A stretch of 13,414 bases of DNA from B1Sed10-231 sp046483385 (GCA_046483385.1 JAWODG010000091.1:1-13414), one strand, 5' to 3'. Positions 1 to 7,149 are shown, counted from the stretch's first letter. Numbers and translations are program-made. The notes: a model not told the origin generated them from the letters alone.

Positions 1-36
1 CCCAAGTCCGTCCAGAAGCACCAGGATTACCTTCAT
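1..36 (-). CDS. Start of a gene, possibly alkaline-phosphatase-superfamily / phosphoglycerate-mutase-like (partial)
   Basis: Reading minus from an ATG at 34-36, the 12 codons before the window edge give MKVILVLLDGLG. A hydrophobic beta strand ending in an Asp followed by Gly is typical of the N-terminus of alkaline-phosphatase-superfamily metalloenzymes (cofactor-independent phosphoglycerate mutases, phosphodiesterases), where this Asp binds metal. No clear Shine-Dalgarno precedes it. It starts 39 bases after the prepilin stop on the same strand, so it could be the second gene of the riboswitch-controlled transcript. Twelve residues cannot fix a family, and this edge of the window may be mis-joined. 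Confidence 0.4.
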   Translation of the reverse strand, partial: MKVILVLLDGLG

Positions 37-75
37 ATTGCCGTACAGTCACATTAAGCCGTTTTCAGCCGGCAC

Positions 76-546
76 TTAAGACGGGTTTGACGATTTGCCC
101 GCCCGGCACCGGTCCCTTCCGACCTCGTCGAAATTGTCCTTGTACTTCGTCAGATAGTGGTAGTTATAGGCATAACCGCTGGTTGGTCCCAGGGCTCTGG
201 GCAGGAAGTCGTCCCCTTTGCGGAAAGACGGGCACTGCCAGATGTCGCGTTCATCCGCCACGTAGCGCGAAAGGAAACCACGGTGGAAGTCGACTGGTTC
301 GTCGGGACCCGCGTAGTGGCCGAAGAACTGGGCGCCGGTGTGGTCGGCCATCGGCGGCAGCCGGCTCTCGTGATCGGACCCGTACATGCGCACGGCCCAA
401 CCGATGTTCTTCAGACGGCTGCGGCAATCAATGTCGCGGGCGCGCCGACGGGCCATGACGGCCGCCGGCATCAGCATGGACGCCAGAATCGCGATGACGG
501 CGATGACGACGACGAGCTCGATCAGCGTGAAAGCACGGCGGAACAT
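76..546 (-). CDS. Type IV prepilin / type II secretion pseudopilin-like protein, apparently truncated
   Basis: A 156-residue protein starting MFRRAFTLIEL, a class III prepilin signal. Prepilin peptidase should cut between Ala5 and Phe6 (Ala replaces the usual Gly), with the conserved Glu at mature position 5. A hydrophobic helix of about 20 residues follows, then a PVC-style head with a Cys-rich LKNIG block and a Gly-Tyr-Ala-Tyr-Asn-Tyr stretch. The ATG at 544-546 is preferred over upstream starts because GAGAGGTG precedes it at good spacing and the signal must be N-terminal. The protein ends in SSNPS; in relatives a similar Asn-Pro-Ser is usually followed by a hydrophobic strand and 50 or more further residues, so the C-terminus looks lost. 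It is the first gene after the cobalamin riboswitch and terminator. Its role may be in a pilus, a type II secretion pseudopilus or cell-surface assembly. Confidence 0.8.
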   Translation of the reverse strand: MFRRAFTLIELVVVIAVIAILASMLMPAAVMARRRARDIDCRSRLKNIGWAVRMYGSDHESRLPPMADHTGAQFFGHYAGPDEPVDFHRGFLSRYVADERDIWQCPSFRKGDDFLPRALGPTSGYAYNYHYLTKYKDNFDEVGRDRCRAGKSSNPS

Positions 547-632
547 GACGTCACCTCTCGGAGCATGAGACACTCCCCGGGGTGGAAAGGCGGGAGCCAT
601 CGCAGAGCAAGCATACACACGGCCGTGGTCAC

Positions 633-663
633 AAACAAAAAACCCGATGCCGCCGGCATCGGG
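633..663 (-). terminator. Intrinsic terminator, probable riboswitch expression platform
   Basis: A perfect 9-bp stem (CCCGATGCC and GGCATCGGG, 3-base loop) spans 643-663. On the minus strand it is followed at once by TTTTTTGTTTG (632-642). It lies 75 bases after the cobalamin aptamer and 87 bases before the prepilin start, the position expected of a B12-dependent transcription attenuator. No competing antiterminator stem was identified, so the switching mechanism is inferred. Confidence 0.8.
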
Positions 664-738
664 TGAAATTCGGCTGGGCAGACGTGGAACTCGCATCTGC
701 GCCGCTTCTCTCAAACCCGAAGATAAGCAGCAAGCGTC

Positions 739-902
739 GGCGAGTCCGTCTTCTGACTTCCGGTCATCGCCGTCGGTCCGGCCTTCCCATCCGCCCGTGG
801 CGGACAGTGGCGCTCATGGGACCTTGGCTACCGGTCACAGCGGCGGGTCCGTAACGGATTTGCACCGTTTTCCCGGGTCCCACACGGGACCCGAAACTCG
901 CC
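739..902 (-). promoter_or_regulatory. Cobalamin (B12) riboswitch aptamer
   Basis: Read on the minus strand, the conserved cobalamin core is present in order. A CGGGTCCC/GGGACCCG hairpin comes first. Then come GGGAA, the B12 core GGTGCAAATCC (857-867) and CCCGCCGCTGTGA. AGCCAAGG and GCCACTG (806-812) follow, then GGGAAGG and finally GTCAGAAGAC near the 3' end. A P1 stem closes it: GGCGAGT (896-902) pairs with ACTCGCC (739-745). The predicted promoter would start transcription only a few bases before P1. Such aptamers normally repress B12 synthesis or uptake genes when adenosylcobalamin or a related cobalamin is abundant. Here the gene immediately downstream is a prepilin-like gene, which is unusual. 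The aptamer subclass (Cbl-I or Cbl-II) was not assigned. Confidence 0.92.
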
Positions 903-912
903 AACTATCTGA

Positions 913-941
913 ACAATACCATACACGGCAGCCGAGCGCAA
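913..941 (-). promoter_or_regulatory. Predicted sigma-70-type promoter of the riboswitch transcript
   Basis: On the minus strand TTGCGC (936-941) and TATTGT (913-918) are separated by exactly 17 bases. The -10 box matches the consensus at four of six positions and the -35 box at three or four. The expected start near 906 is just upstream of the aptamer's first paired base (902), which supports the call more than the boxes alone do. Confidence 0.45.
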
Positions 942-982
942 CCACCACGGCGATGGGCGGTCAGGAGCATTGGCCCCTGCGC

Positions 983-1052
983 GTCGTTCTCCGTGCTCTC
1001 CGTGCCTCGGTGGTTCCGGCCGCCGTTGCGTGGTTTCCGCCGTAGTTAGCTT
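983..1052 (+). repeat. Dispersed CCGTG-type intergenic repeat, copy 1
   Basis: Three TCCGTG-like units at 990, 999 and 1007 (spacings 9 and 8) are followed by a degenerate GT-rich stretch ending in GTAGTTAGCTT (1042-1052). The same units, spacings and end motif recur at 10686-10762. It lies between the isomerase gene's end and the riboswitch promoter. Similar low-complexity elements are, to my knowledge, common between genes in planctomycete-like genomes; no function is known to me. Confidence 0.7.
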
Positions 1053-1071
1053 CAGCGGGGCGCCGCGGGAA

Positions 1072-1905
1072 TCACATCGCCAGAATCTCATCCATCGACT
1101 CGCTCAGCCGGTCCAGCTCTTCAGAACCGAGCCCGAAGAACTCCGCAACGGTCGGTCCGTCGTAACCCACCTCACGCAGGCCTTCCATTACGGCCGGGTA
1201 GTTCACGTCCCCCTCCAGCAGCGGGCAGAAGCCCTCCAGCGTGCCGACCGAGCGCTTGAAGTCCTTGAAGTGGACGGCGCAGATGCGCTCCCGGAGGATG
1301 CGTATCCAGTCCTCGGCGTATCCGAACAGTATCATGTTCCCGACGTCGAGGTAGGAGCCGACGCGCGCGCAGTCGAAGCTGTCGATGAAGTCGCGCATCT
1401 CGGTGGGGGAAAGCAAGACGCGATTCCAGACGTTCTCGATACCCAGCGTAACGCCAGCTTCTTCGGCGGTGGGAATACACCGGGTGATGCCGATCCGCAT
1501 CCGCTCCATGGCCACGTCGTAGGGCACGTGGTCGCCGGTCTCCTCGTCGAGTGGTGCGAGCGTGCCCGGCACAACCAGAAGCGCCTCCACTCCAAGCCAG
1601 GAGGCTGCGCGGAGGCTCTGCTGCACCAGTTCCACGCCCCGCTGCCGCACCTCCTCATCCTCGGCCGTCATGGGGTATTGCCAGCCCAGCCCGCTGGCCA
1701 GGCTGGTTACCGTCAGACCGGCGCTTTCTGCGGTCTCCACCAGGGCGCGACAGTCGTCTTCGGTGCTGTCCGGGGTCACCAGACCGGCCTCCCCGATGGC
1801 CAGCTCGATGCCTTCGAAACCGTGCTCCCGCGCCTCCCCGAACAGTTCCTCGGCGGGCCGCGACTCGTTATCCTTCAAAGCCCAGATACTCAGTCCTTTG
1901 AGCAT
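1072..1905 (-). CDS. Sugar phosphate isomerase/epimerase-like TIM barrel (AP endonuclease 2 family fold)
   Basis: A 277-residue protein of the xylose-isomerase-like TIM-barrel superfamily, a normal length. The metal-binding quartet can be placed as Glu157 (GIENVW), Asp187 (YLDVGN), His212 (VHFKDFK) and Glu255 (VAEFFG), so an active divalent-metal isomerase or epimerase is expected. The start at 1903-1905 has GGGAGG upstream, nine bases from the ATG. The substrate cannot be told from sequence; relatives include hexulose-6-phosphate isomerases, D-tagatose 3-epimerase-type enzymes and inositol catabolism enzymes. An intrinsic terminator lies just upstream, leaving almost no room for a promoter after it. 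It is therefore expressed by read-through or from a promoter inside the preceding gene. No convincing terminator was seen after its stop. Confidence 0.85.
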   Translation of the reverse strand: MLKGLSIWALKDNESRPAEELFGEAREHGFEGIELAIGEAGLVTPDSTEDDCRALVETAESAGLTVTSLASGLGWQYPMTAEDEEVRQRGVELVQQSLRAASWLGVEALLVVPGTLAPLDEETGDHVPYDVAMERMRIGITRCIPTAEEAGVTLGIENVWNRVLLSPTEMRDFIDSFDCARVGSYLDVGNMILFGYAEDWIRILRERICAVHFKDFKRSVGTLEGFCPLLEGDVNYPAVMEGLREVGYDGPTVAEFFGLGSEELDRLSESMDEILAM

Positions 1906-1923
1906 AGCGGCTTGCCTCCCATC

Positions 1924-1963
1924 GAAAAGGAAGGGCGACCGGACCGGTTGGTCGGCCGCCCTT
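1924..1963 (-). terminator. Intrinsic terminator or attenuator between the HEAT-like gene and the isomerase gene
   Basis: Minus-strand hairpin at 1931-1963 with an 11-bp outer stem (AAGGGCG paired with CGCCCTT, then a G-T wobble and CCG/CGG). It is followed by CCTTTTC. It starts 24 bases after the HEAT-like gene's stop and ends only 18 bases before the isomerase start, next to that gene's Shine-Dalgarno. The T-run is short (four), so termination may be partial. Confidence 0.6.
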
Positions 1964-1987
1964 CGGTAGAAGCCTCGGCTGGGTTAC

Positions 1988-4219
1988 TTACAGGTTCAGA
2001 CCTTCGCTGCGGAGCACGCCCATCTCGGTCTCCGCCTCGAGGCCGGCGGCTCCCAGCGCCTCGGCCGCGGCGCGTCGCAGAGCCTGGTCCTCTCCGGCCA
2101 GCGCGTCCATCAGGGCTTCCTCTGCCGTCTGTGGCGGCACGGAAAGGGTGCGCCGCATAATGGCAGCCATAGCCTCGCACGCGGCGATCTTGAGCTCCTG
2201 CGTGCTGCCGGAGGCGACGATGCTGCCCAGCGGCTTGAGGGACTCGCCGGTGCCGAAGGACGCCAGAGCGTCGATCACTCCCGCCGTCACCTCGTCGCTG
2301 TAGCCGCGAAGCGCCTGGACGAGCGGCGGCTCCAGCACGGCCAGCGGGTAGGCCGTGTCGGCGGGGTCAACCTCGTTGGTCGCCGCTACGGCCTTCAGCA
2401 CCACGGTTTCCTCTTCGTCGGTGAAAGCGGAGCGGCTCTCCGAGAGCACATCCTGGATGATCGGTTCCAGCTTCTCCAGCCGAATGTCGTCCGCGGTCAT
2501 CACCTGACCCACACCTTCGTAGTCCGCCACGTCGGCGGCCGTCTCGCCCGGGCCCATCACCACGTAGAGCGGGAGACCCTTCGTGCGGGGATCGCTCTTC
2601 AGCATCTCCAGCACGCGGCCGAACAGCAGGTCCGGAAGGTTGCCGGTAAGGAAGATCGCGTCAACGGAAGGCTCCAGGTAGAGTGCGGACTCGATGCTGC
2701 CCTCATGGGCGCGTGTCTCGACCGTCCCCACGCCCTGGTCCCTCAGAATGCCGGCCAGGCTGTTGCGGGTCTGGAAGTCATTGATGACGACCAGAGCACG
2801 GCGCTGGGCCGCCGCCTGAAGCGCCGCGGCCAGCACGTCCATGGTCTGGTCCGCCGGACCGCATGTTCCGTCCGGGCAGGATGCCGTCAGGACGATCGCG
2901 GCATTGTAGCGCACGTCCCTGTCGCCGGAGTTCATTGCCGCCACCAGCGCCTCGGCGGTCTCCGCCTGCGGCACCTGGCGAGTGGCGGCCAGCTTCGTCC
3001 CGAGGGCCTTGACCAGGTACAGCGCCGCTGGGCCGCTCTCGGCGTCCAGGGCCAGCTCAAGCGCGCCGGCCACGGTGGGCGTGTCCAGCATCCGCAGCAC
3101 GACAGGAACCTGGAGGCCGAACTTCTCGGCGCGTTCGGCCGCGTCTTGCTGTGTCTGCTCGGTCAGGTCACGGCCCCCGAACCGGAACTCGGCCGTCCTG
3201 AAGTACTCGCAGAGCGCCATCTGCCTGACCAGCGCGGCGGCCAGCAGGCTGCGCAGTTCCGCGTCGCCCGGGGCAACCGCCAGGCCGTCCAGGGCCAGTT
3301 CGGTGGCCATGCGCTGGTAGTACAGGTAGTTGGGCACCATTTCGTAGGTGAGTTTCTCGGGCAAGCTCTCGCCCTCGGCATTCCACTGCCAGATGTCGGC
3401 GCTTGTGCCGAAGGTGTAACCCACCCTGGCGCTATCTTCGAAGAAGTAAGCCAGCCCGAACTCCATGTACTGCGTCACAACCGAGTCGAGCTCGGCCGGC
3501 TGCATCCCGGATATCTGTTCAATGGCCTCGGCGGCGGCGTCAGCGGCGGCGCCGTTCTGCGCGACCGCCATCAGCACGGGAAGGGCACGGGGGTCGCCCA
3601 ACTGACCGAGCACTCCCGCGATGCGCGTCCTTAGCAGGGAGTCGTCGGTATTGGCGAGGGCCTCGATGAGCGGCAGGCAGGCGTCGCGCTGCATGGTGCC
3701 CAGCAGCCCGACGGCGCGGCCGACCACGTGCTGTCTCTCGGGGTCGGTCTCCTCCAGCAACGGCAGCACGTACGGGACTGCATAGGGGCCGTGGCCTTTG
3801 AGGGTAACCTGGGCCCTGCCGTAGGTCTGGGCGTTCTCCGAGGCGAGGTCTTCGACGAGCTGCTCCGGGTTCTCTACGTCGCGCTTCGCCTCCCGTCCCG
3901 CGCGCATCATCAGGTCGAGCAGTTCTTCGGCCTGGGGGCCGAGTTCGCCCTTCTCCTTCATCTCGAACATGACTCCCAGGTCGGCCATGCCGCGCATTCT
4001 GCGCGCTGCCTGCATGCCGGGCTCCATGGCAAGGAGCCTGTCGAAGGTCTTCTGCGCCTGCTCGTACTCGCCTGTCCTGTACTCGGTCATGCCCTGTTTG
4101 AACAGGTCGAGGATATCCTGGTCCTCGGGCTGCCCGGCGCTGGCGACGCCGACGCACGCCATCAGAAGCACGACCGCAACCGTCAACGCCGTTCCCCACC
4201 GCTTAGCACGCGTGCACAT
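1988..4219 (-). CDS. Exported protein with TPR-like, HEAT-like and degenerate receiver-like regions
   Basis: A 743-residue protein. Residues 1-28 form a signal peptide with a hydrophobic core (ALTVAVVLLMACVGVASA). Cleavage may be after VASA, or at Cys22 if LMAC acts as a lipobox, giving a lipoprotein. Residues 31-75 look like one TPR (EYEQAQKTFDRLL). HEAT-like helices lie at about 125-250 and 615-735. Residues 255-350 resemble a region with a Trp-containing segment and ALxLxP helices that I associate with planctomycete HEAT proteins. Residues 474-602 look like a CheY-type receiver with Thr535 where the phosphorylated Asp would be. The ATG at 4217-4219 is chosen because AGGAGT precedes it by five or six bases and the signal peptide starts there. 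It follows lysA by 88 bases with no terminator between. Function is unknown; a periplasmic scaffold is the simplest guess. Confidence 0.8.
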   Translation of the reverse strand: MCTRAKRWGTALTVAVVLLMACVGVASAGQPEDQDILDLFKQGMTEYRTGEYEQAQKTFDRLLAMEPGMQAARRMRGMADLGVMFEMKEKGELGPQAEELLDLMMRAGREAKRDVENPEQLVEDLASENAQTYGRAQVTLKGHGPYAVPYVLPLLEETDPERQHVVGRAVGLLGTMQRDACLPLIEALANTDDSLLRTRIAGVLGQLGDPRALPVLMAVAQNGAAADAAAEAIEQISGMQPAELDSVVTQYMEFGLAYFFEDSARVGYTFGTSADIWQWNAEGESLPEKLTYEMVPNYLYYQRMATELALDGLAVAPGDAELRSLLAAALVRQMALCEYFRTAEFRFGGRDLTEQTQQDAAERAEKFGLQVPVVLRMLDTPTVAGALELALDAESGPAALYLVKALGTKLAATRQVPQAETAEALVAAMNSGDRDVRYNAAIVLTASCPDGTCGPADQTMDVLAAALQAAAQRRALVVINDFQTRNSLAGILRDQGVGTVETRAHEGSIESALYLEPSVDAIFLTGNLPDLLFGRVLEMLKSDPRTKGLPLYVVMGPGETAADVADYEGVGQVMTADDIRLEKLEPIIQDVLSESRSAFTDEEETVVLKAVAATNEVDPADTAYPLAVLEPPLVQALRGYSDEVTAGVIDALASFGTGESLKPLGSIVASGSTQELKIAACEAMAAIMRRTLSVPPQTAEEALMDALAGEDQALRRAAAEALGAAGLEAETEMGVLRSEGLNL

Positions 4220-4307
4220 GTGTGACTCCTTATCGAAATGGCGGGCGAAAGTTCCCTTCCAGTCTCGTCCGGTTCGTGTCCGGGCGGGACGACCCGCATC
4301 GCCCCAC

Positions 4308-5612
4308 CTACAGGTAATCCTTCTCCGGTTCCACAAGGTCCGCGTACGTCTCGCGGCGCCGAATCACGCGGCACGTCTCTCCCTCAACCAGCAACTCGGG
4401 CGGCCGCGGTCGGCTGTTGTAATTCGAACTCATTGTAAAGCCATACGCCCCGGCGTCAAAAACCGCAAGCACCTCGCCCTCTCGGACCGGCGGCAAGGGC
4501 CGCTCCAGGGCCAGGAAATCGCCGGTCTCGCACACCGGCCCCACAACATCGACGGTCTCAGTCGCCAGATTTTCGGGGACTTTCTCCCCGGGTTTCAACA
4601 CCGGAGGCATCCCCTCCGGACTGCGCACCGGCCAAATCCTGTGAAACGCCTCGTACAGGGTCGGCCGGACCAAGTCGTTCATCGCCGCGTCGCACACCAG
4701 GAAGCGCTTGCCGTATTCGTTCTCCTTGCGGTAAATGACCCGCGTCAGCAGCACTCCGCTTTTACCAGCAATGTACCGACCGGGCTCAATGATAACGACA
4801 CAGTTCAGTTTTTCAAGATAAGAATCCAACGCCTCCGCGTAAGTCTCCGGCCCGATCACGTCCTCTCCAGTATAGGAGACGCAGTAGCCGCCGCCGATGT
4901 TGACGTGGTCCAGGCGGCACCCGGCCTGCCGCAGCCTCTCGTAGAGACCGACCAGTTTCTCCAGCGCCTCCTCATAGGGCTCGGTGGAGTAGATGGGTGA
5001 ACCCAGATGCAGGTGCAGGCCCCGCACCTCCACCCCGCCCCACTCACGGGCGGCGGGGGCCAACTGCTCCGTTTCGCCCATACCTATACCAAATTTCGTC
5101 TCCCCTTTGCCAGTCGTCGTCTTCTCGTGGGCTCGGGCGTCCACGTCCGGGTTGACGCGCAGAGCCACGCGGGCGGTCGTTCCCAGCCGCTCGGCCACGG
5201 TGTTGATGCGCTCCAGCTCCGGGCGGGATTCCACGTCGAACATGAAGACGCCCTCCCGCAGGGCGAACTCGATCTCCTCGGCCGTCTTGCCCACCCCGGC
5301 GAAGACGACCTTGCGCGCGTCGGCTCCCGCGGCGAGCACCCGGTACAACTCCCCGCCGCTGACGATATCGAAACCGCTGCCCTCCCGCGCCAGCAGTTCG
5401 AGGATCGAGAGATTGCCGCAGGATTTCACGGAGAAGCACACAAGGGGGTCCCAATCGCCGAACGCGTCGCGGATACGCCGGAACCTCTCTCGGAAGCATC
5501 CGGCGCTGTACACGTAACACGGCGTGCCGTGTTCCCCGGCGATTCGTTCGGCGGCAACGTCCTCGCAGTGGAGTTCCCCTTCCCGGTATCCGAAAGGACC
5601 TTCGTCGGCCAA
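4308..5612 (-). CDS. lysA: Diaminopimelate decarboxylase
   Basis: Decarboxylates meso-diaminopimelate to L-lysine with pyridoxal phosphate, the last step of lysine synthesis. The 434-residue length fits. Family motifs are present: the PLP lysine at residue 63 (FSVKSCGN, in place of the common YAxKAN), GxDIVSGGEL, a HLGSPI block, GGGY, EPGRYI, CETGDFLA with the active-site Cys, and GAYGFTMSSNYNSRPRP near the end. I chose the TTG at 5610-5612 because a perfect AGGAGGT lies seven bases upstream. The alternative in-frame GTG at 5655-5657 has a poor ribosome site and lies only a few bases after the predicted transcription start. It is followed by the HEAT-like gene and preceded by radA, all on one strand. 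Ornithine-type decarboxylase activity is less likely given the motifs. Confidence 0.93.
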   Translation of the reverse strand: MADEGPFGYREGELHCEDVAAERIAGEHGTPCYVYSAGCFRERFRRIRDAFGDWDPLVCFSVKSCGNLSILELLAREGSGFDIVSGGELYRVLAAGADARKVVFAGVGKTAEEIEFALREGVFMFDVESRPELERINTVAERLGTTARVALRVNPDVDARAHEKTTTGKGETKFGIGMGETEQLAPAAREWGGVEVRGLHLHLGSPIYSTEPYEEALEKLVGLYERLRQAGCRLDHVNIGGGYCVSYTGEDVIGPETYAEALDSYLEKLNCVVIIEPGRYIAGKSGVLLTRVIYRKENEYGKRFLVCDAAMNDLVRPTLYEAFHRIWPVRSPEGMPPVLKPGEKVPENLATETVDVVGPVCETGDFLALERPLPPVREGEVLAVFDAGAYGFTMSSNYNSRPRPPELLVEGETCRVIRRRETYADLVEPEKDYL

Positions 5613-5619
5613 AAAAGCT

Positions 5620-5626
5620 ACCTCCT
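5620..5626 (-). promoter_or_regulatory. Shine-Dalgarno of lysA that selects a TTG start
   Basis: AGGAGGT on the minus strand, seven bases before the TTG at 5610-5612. It is the strongest ribosome site in the window and argues against the upstream GTG start. Confidence 0.75.
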
Positions 5627-5669
5627 CGTGGACTCGGTCCGCCTCAGAAAAATGCACGCGAGAGCCCCA

Positions 5670-5697
5670 AGGATACAGGATTGACCCCCGAAGTCAA
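5670..5697 (-). promoter_or_regulatory. Predicted sigma-70-type promoter of lysA
   Basis: TTGACT (5692-5697, five of six consensus bases) and TATCCT (5670-5675, four of six) on the minus strand, 16 bases apart, in the radA-lysA gap. The predicted start near 5663 gives a leader of about 50 bases to the TTG start. Upstream at 5701-5731 is a weak GAGCC/GGCTC hairpin without a T-run. Confidence 0.5.
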
Positions 5698-5767
5698 CCT
5701 GAGCCGTATCGAGGCGGCACCGCCGAGGCTCCCAAACTGCGCGGCAACACAGGGCAGCCCGGCCGGG

Positions 5768-7129
5768 TCATGAGGATTGTGCCCGTGCGAAAAGCCGGAG
5801 CGCCTCGCCCAGGTGCTTCACCTCGTGCAGCCTGCCGCCGAATCGCGCCGCCGCCTCCGCGTTGCCGGAGGGGATTACCGCACGGGCGAAGCCGAGCTTC
5901 TCCGCTTCCTTCAGCCGGTCCCCCATGCGGCTCACGGCGCGGACCTCGCCGCCCAGTCCCACCTCCCCGATGGCCACGGCGTCCGGGAAAAACGGCCTGT
6001 CCTGGAAGCTGGACGCCAGCGCCAGCACGAGCGGCAGGTCGGCCGCCGGTTCCTGCACCCGGATGCCGCCGGCAACGTTCACGAACGCGTCACACCCGCC
6101 CATCTTCAGCCCCGCCCTGCGCTCCAGAACGGACAGAAGCATGCTGAACCGCCGATAGTCCACCCCGGTCACCTTCCGCTCAGGTGTCCCGTAGTTGCTC
6201 GGCCCAACTAACGCCTGAATCTCCACCAGCAGCGCACGGCTGCCCTCCATCGTCGGCATCACCACCGAGCCGCTGGCCTCCGTGTCCCGCTCCGCCAGGA
6301 ACAGCTCGCTCGGGTTCCCCACCTCCCGCAGACCGTCGCCGGTCATCTCGAAGACGCCTATCTCGTTGATGGCCCCAAAGCGGTTTTTCGCCGCCCGCAG
6401 AATGCGCAGGGACTGGAACCGTTCACTCTCGAAGTAGAGGACCGTGTCCACCAGGTGCTCCAGCGCGCGGGGACCGGCGATGTTGCCCTGCTTGGTCACG
6501 TGCCCCACCAGAAAGAGCGCGCAGCCGTCGTGCTTACACGCCTCCGTTAGCGCCGTGGCGCAGGTGGAGACCTGGCGCAGGCTGCCCGCCGGGGAATCCA
6601 ACTCGCCGGCGGCCACTCGCTGGATGCTGTCCACCACGACCACAGCCGGCGTCTCTGCCGCCAGCAGGCCGAGGATGCTCTCCAGGGACGCCTCGGCGGA
6701 AACGCTCAGGGACGATTCCCCCAGCCCGATGCGCTCGGCGCGCATCTTCACCTGCTCGAGCGACTCCTCGCAGCTCACGTAGAGGCAGGGCACCCGCTGC
6801 TCCGCCAGCCGGCCCAGCGCCTGCAGAAGCACGGTCGATTTGCCCACACCGGGGTCCCCACCAAGCAATATCGCGCTGCCCGGCAGGATGCCGCCGCCCA
6901 GCACGCGGTCAAGCTCCGGCATGCCGGTCGCCACGCGCACGCCGCTGTTCACTCCTATGGTGTCCAGACTGGCCACCGTGGCGGGACCGTCCGGCGTTGC
7001 CCTCTCTTTGCCGCTCGCCCGGGTCTCTTCCAGGCTGTCCCATTCGTGGCACTGAGGGCAGCGCCCACTCCAGCGGTAAAACGTCGCGCCGCACTCCGAG
7101 CAGACGAACGTCGTCTTATCTTTCGCCAC
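5768..7129 (-). CDS. radA: DNA repair protein RadA (Sms)
   Basis: A hexameric ATPase of the RecA/DnaB type that helps branch migration and processing of recombination intermediates. The 453-residue length and architecture are canonical. An N-terminal C4 zinc finger uses Cys10, Cys13, Cys24 and Cys27. Walker A is GGDPGVGKST (90-99), Walker B is VVVVD (163-167), and the RadA-specific KNRFG is at 248-252. The Lon-protease-like C-terminal domain includes the LALASSF block. The GTG start at 7127-7129 has AAGGAG five bases upstream. Only 20 bases separate it from the GH130 gene, so it is probably the last gene of the sugar operon, an odd companion for a repair gene. lysA downstream has its own promoter. 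Confidence 0.96.
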   Translation of the reverse strand: MAKDKTTFVCSECGATFYRWSGRCPQCHEWDSLEETRASGKERATPDGPATVASLDTIGVNSGVRVATGMPELDRVLGGGILPGSAILLGGDPGVGKSTVLLQALGRLAEQRVPCLYVSCEESLEQVKMRAERIGLGESSLSVSAEASLESILGLLAAETPAVVVVDSIQRVAAGELDSPAGSLRQVSTCATALTEACKHDGCALFLVGHVTKQGNIAGPRALEHLVDTVLYFESERFQSLRILRAAKNRFGAINEIGVFEMTGDGLREVGNPSELFLAERDTEASGSVVMPTMEGSRALLVEIQALVGPSNYGTPERKVTGVDYRRFSMLLSVLERRAGLKMGGCDAFVNVAGGIRVQEPAADLPLVLALASSFQDRPFFPDAVAIGEVGLGGEVRAVSRMGDRLKEAEKLGFARAVIPSGNAEAAARFGGRLHEVKHLGEALRLFARAQSS

Positions 7130-7149
7130 CGTGGCTCCTTCCCGTTAGC

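Noticed and set aside
40..95. An alternative frame that would continue the prepilin as VPGGQIVKPVLSAG
   Set aside because: It needs a frameshift, stops after 14 residues and replaces the family-typical KSSNPS motif that the normal frame gives.
157..666. Long plus-strand open frames across the prepilin gene
   Set aside because: They are antisense shadows of a gene with a clear prepilin signal; GC-rich DNA keeps many frames open and no family motif or ribosome site supports them.
547..714. Upstream in-frame start adding 56 residues to the prepilin
   Set aside because: It would bury the prepilin signal inside the protein and run through the terminator; the ATG at 544-546 has the ribosome site.
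970..2160. A 396-codon plus-strand open frame over the isomerase gene
   Set aside because: It is antisense to a protein with a full metal-binding quartet and has a His/Pro/Arg-rich composition typical of shadow frames.
2705..3634. A 309-codon plus-strand open frame inside the HEAT-like gene
   Set aside because: Antisense shadow with no recognisable domain; the minus frame has a signal peptide and a good ribosome site.
5701..5731. Hairpin GAGCC/GGCTC between radA and lysA as a terminator
   Set aside because: The stem is broken by bulges and no T-run follows on either strand.
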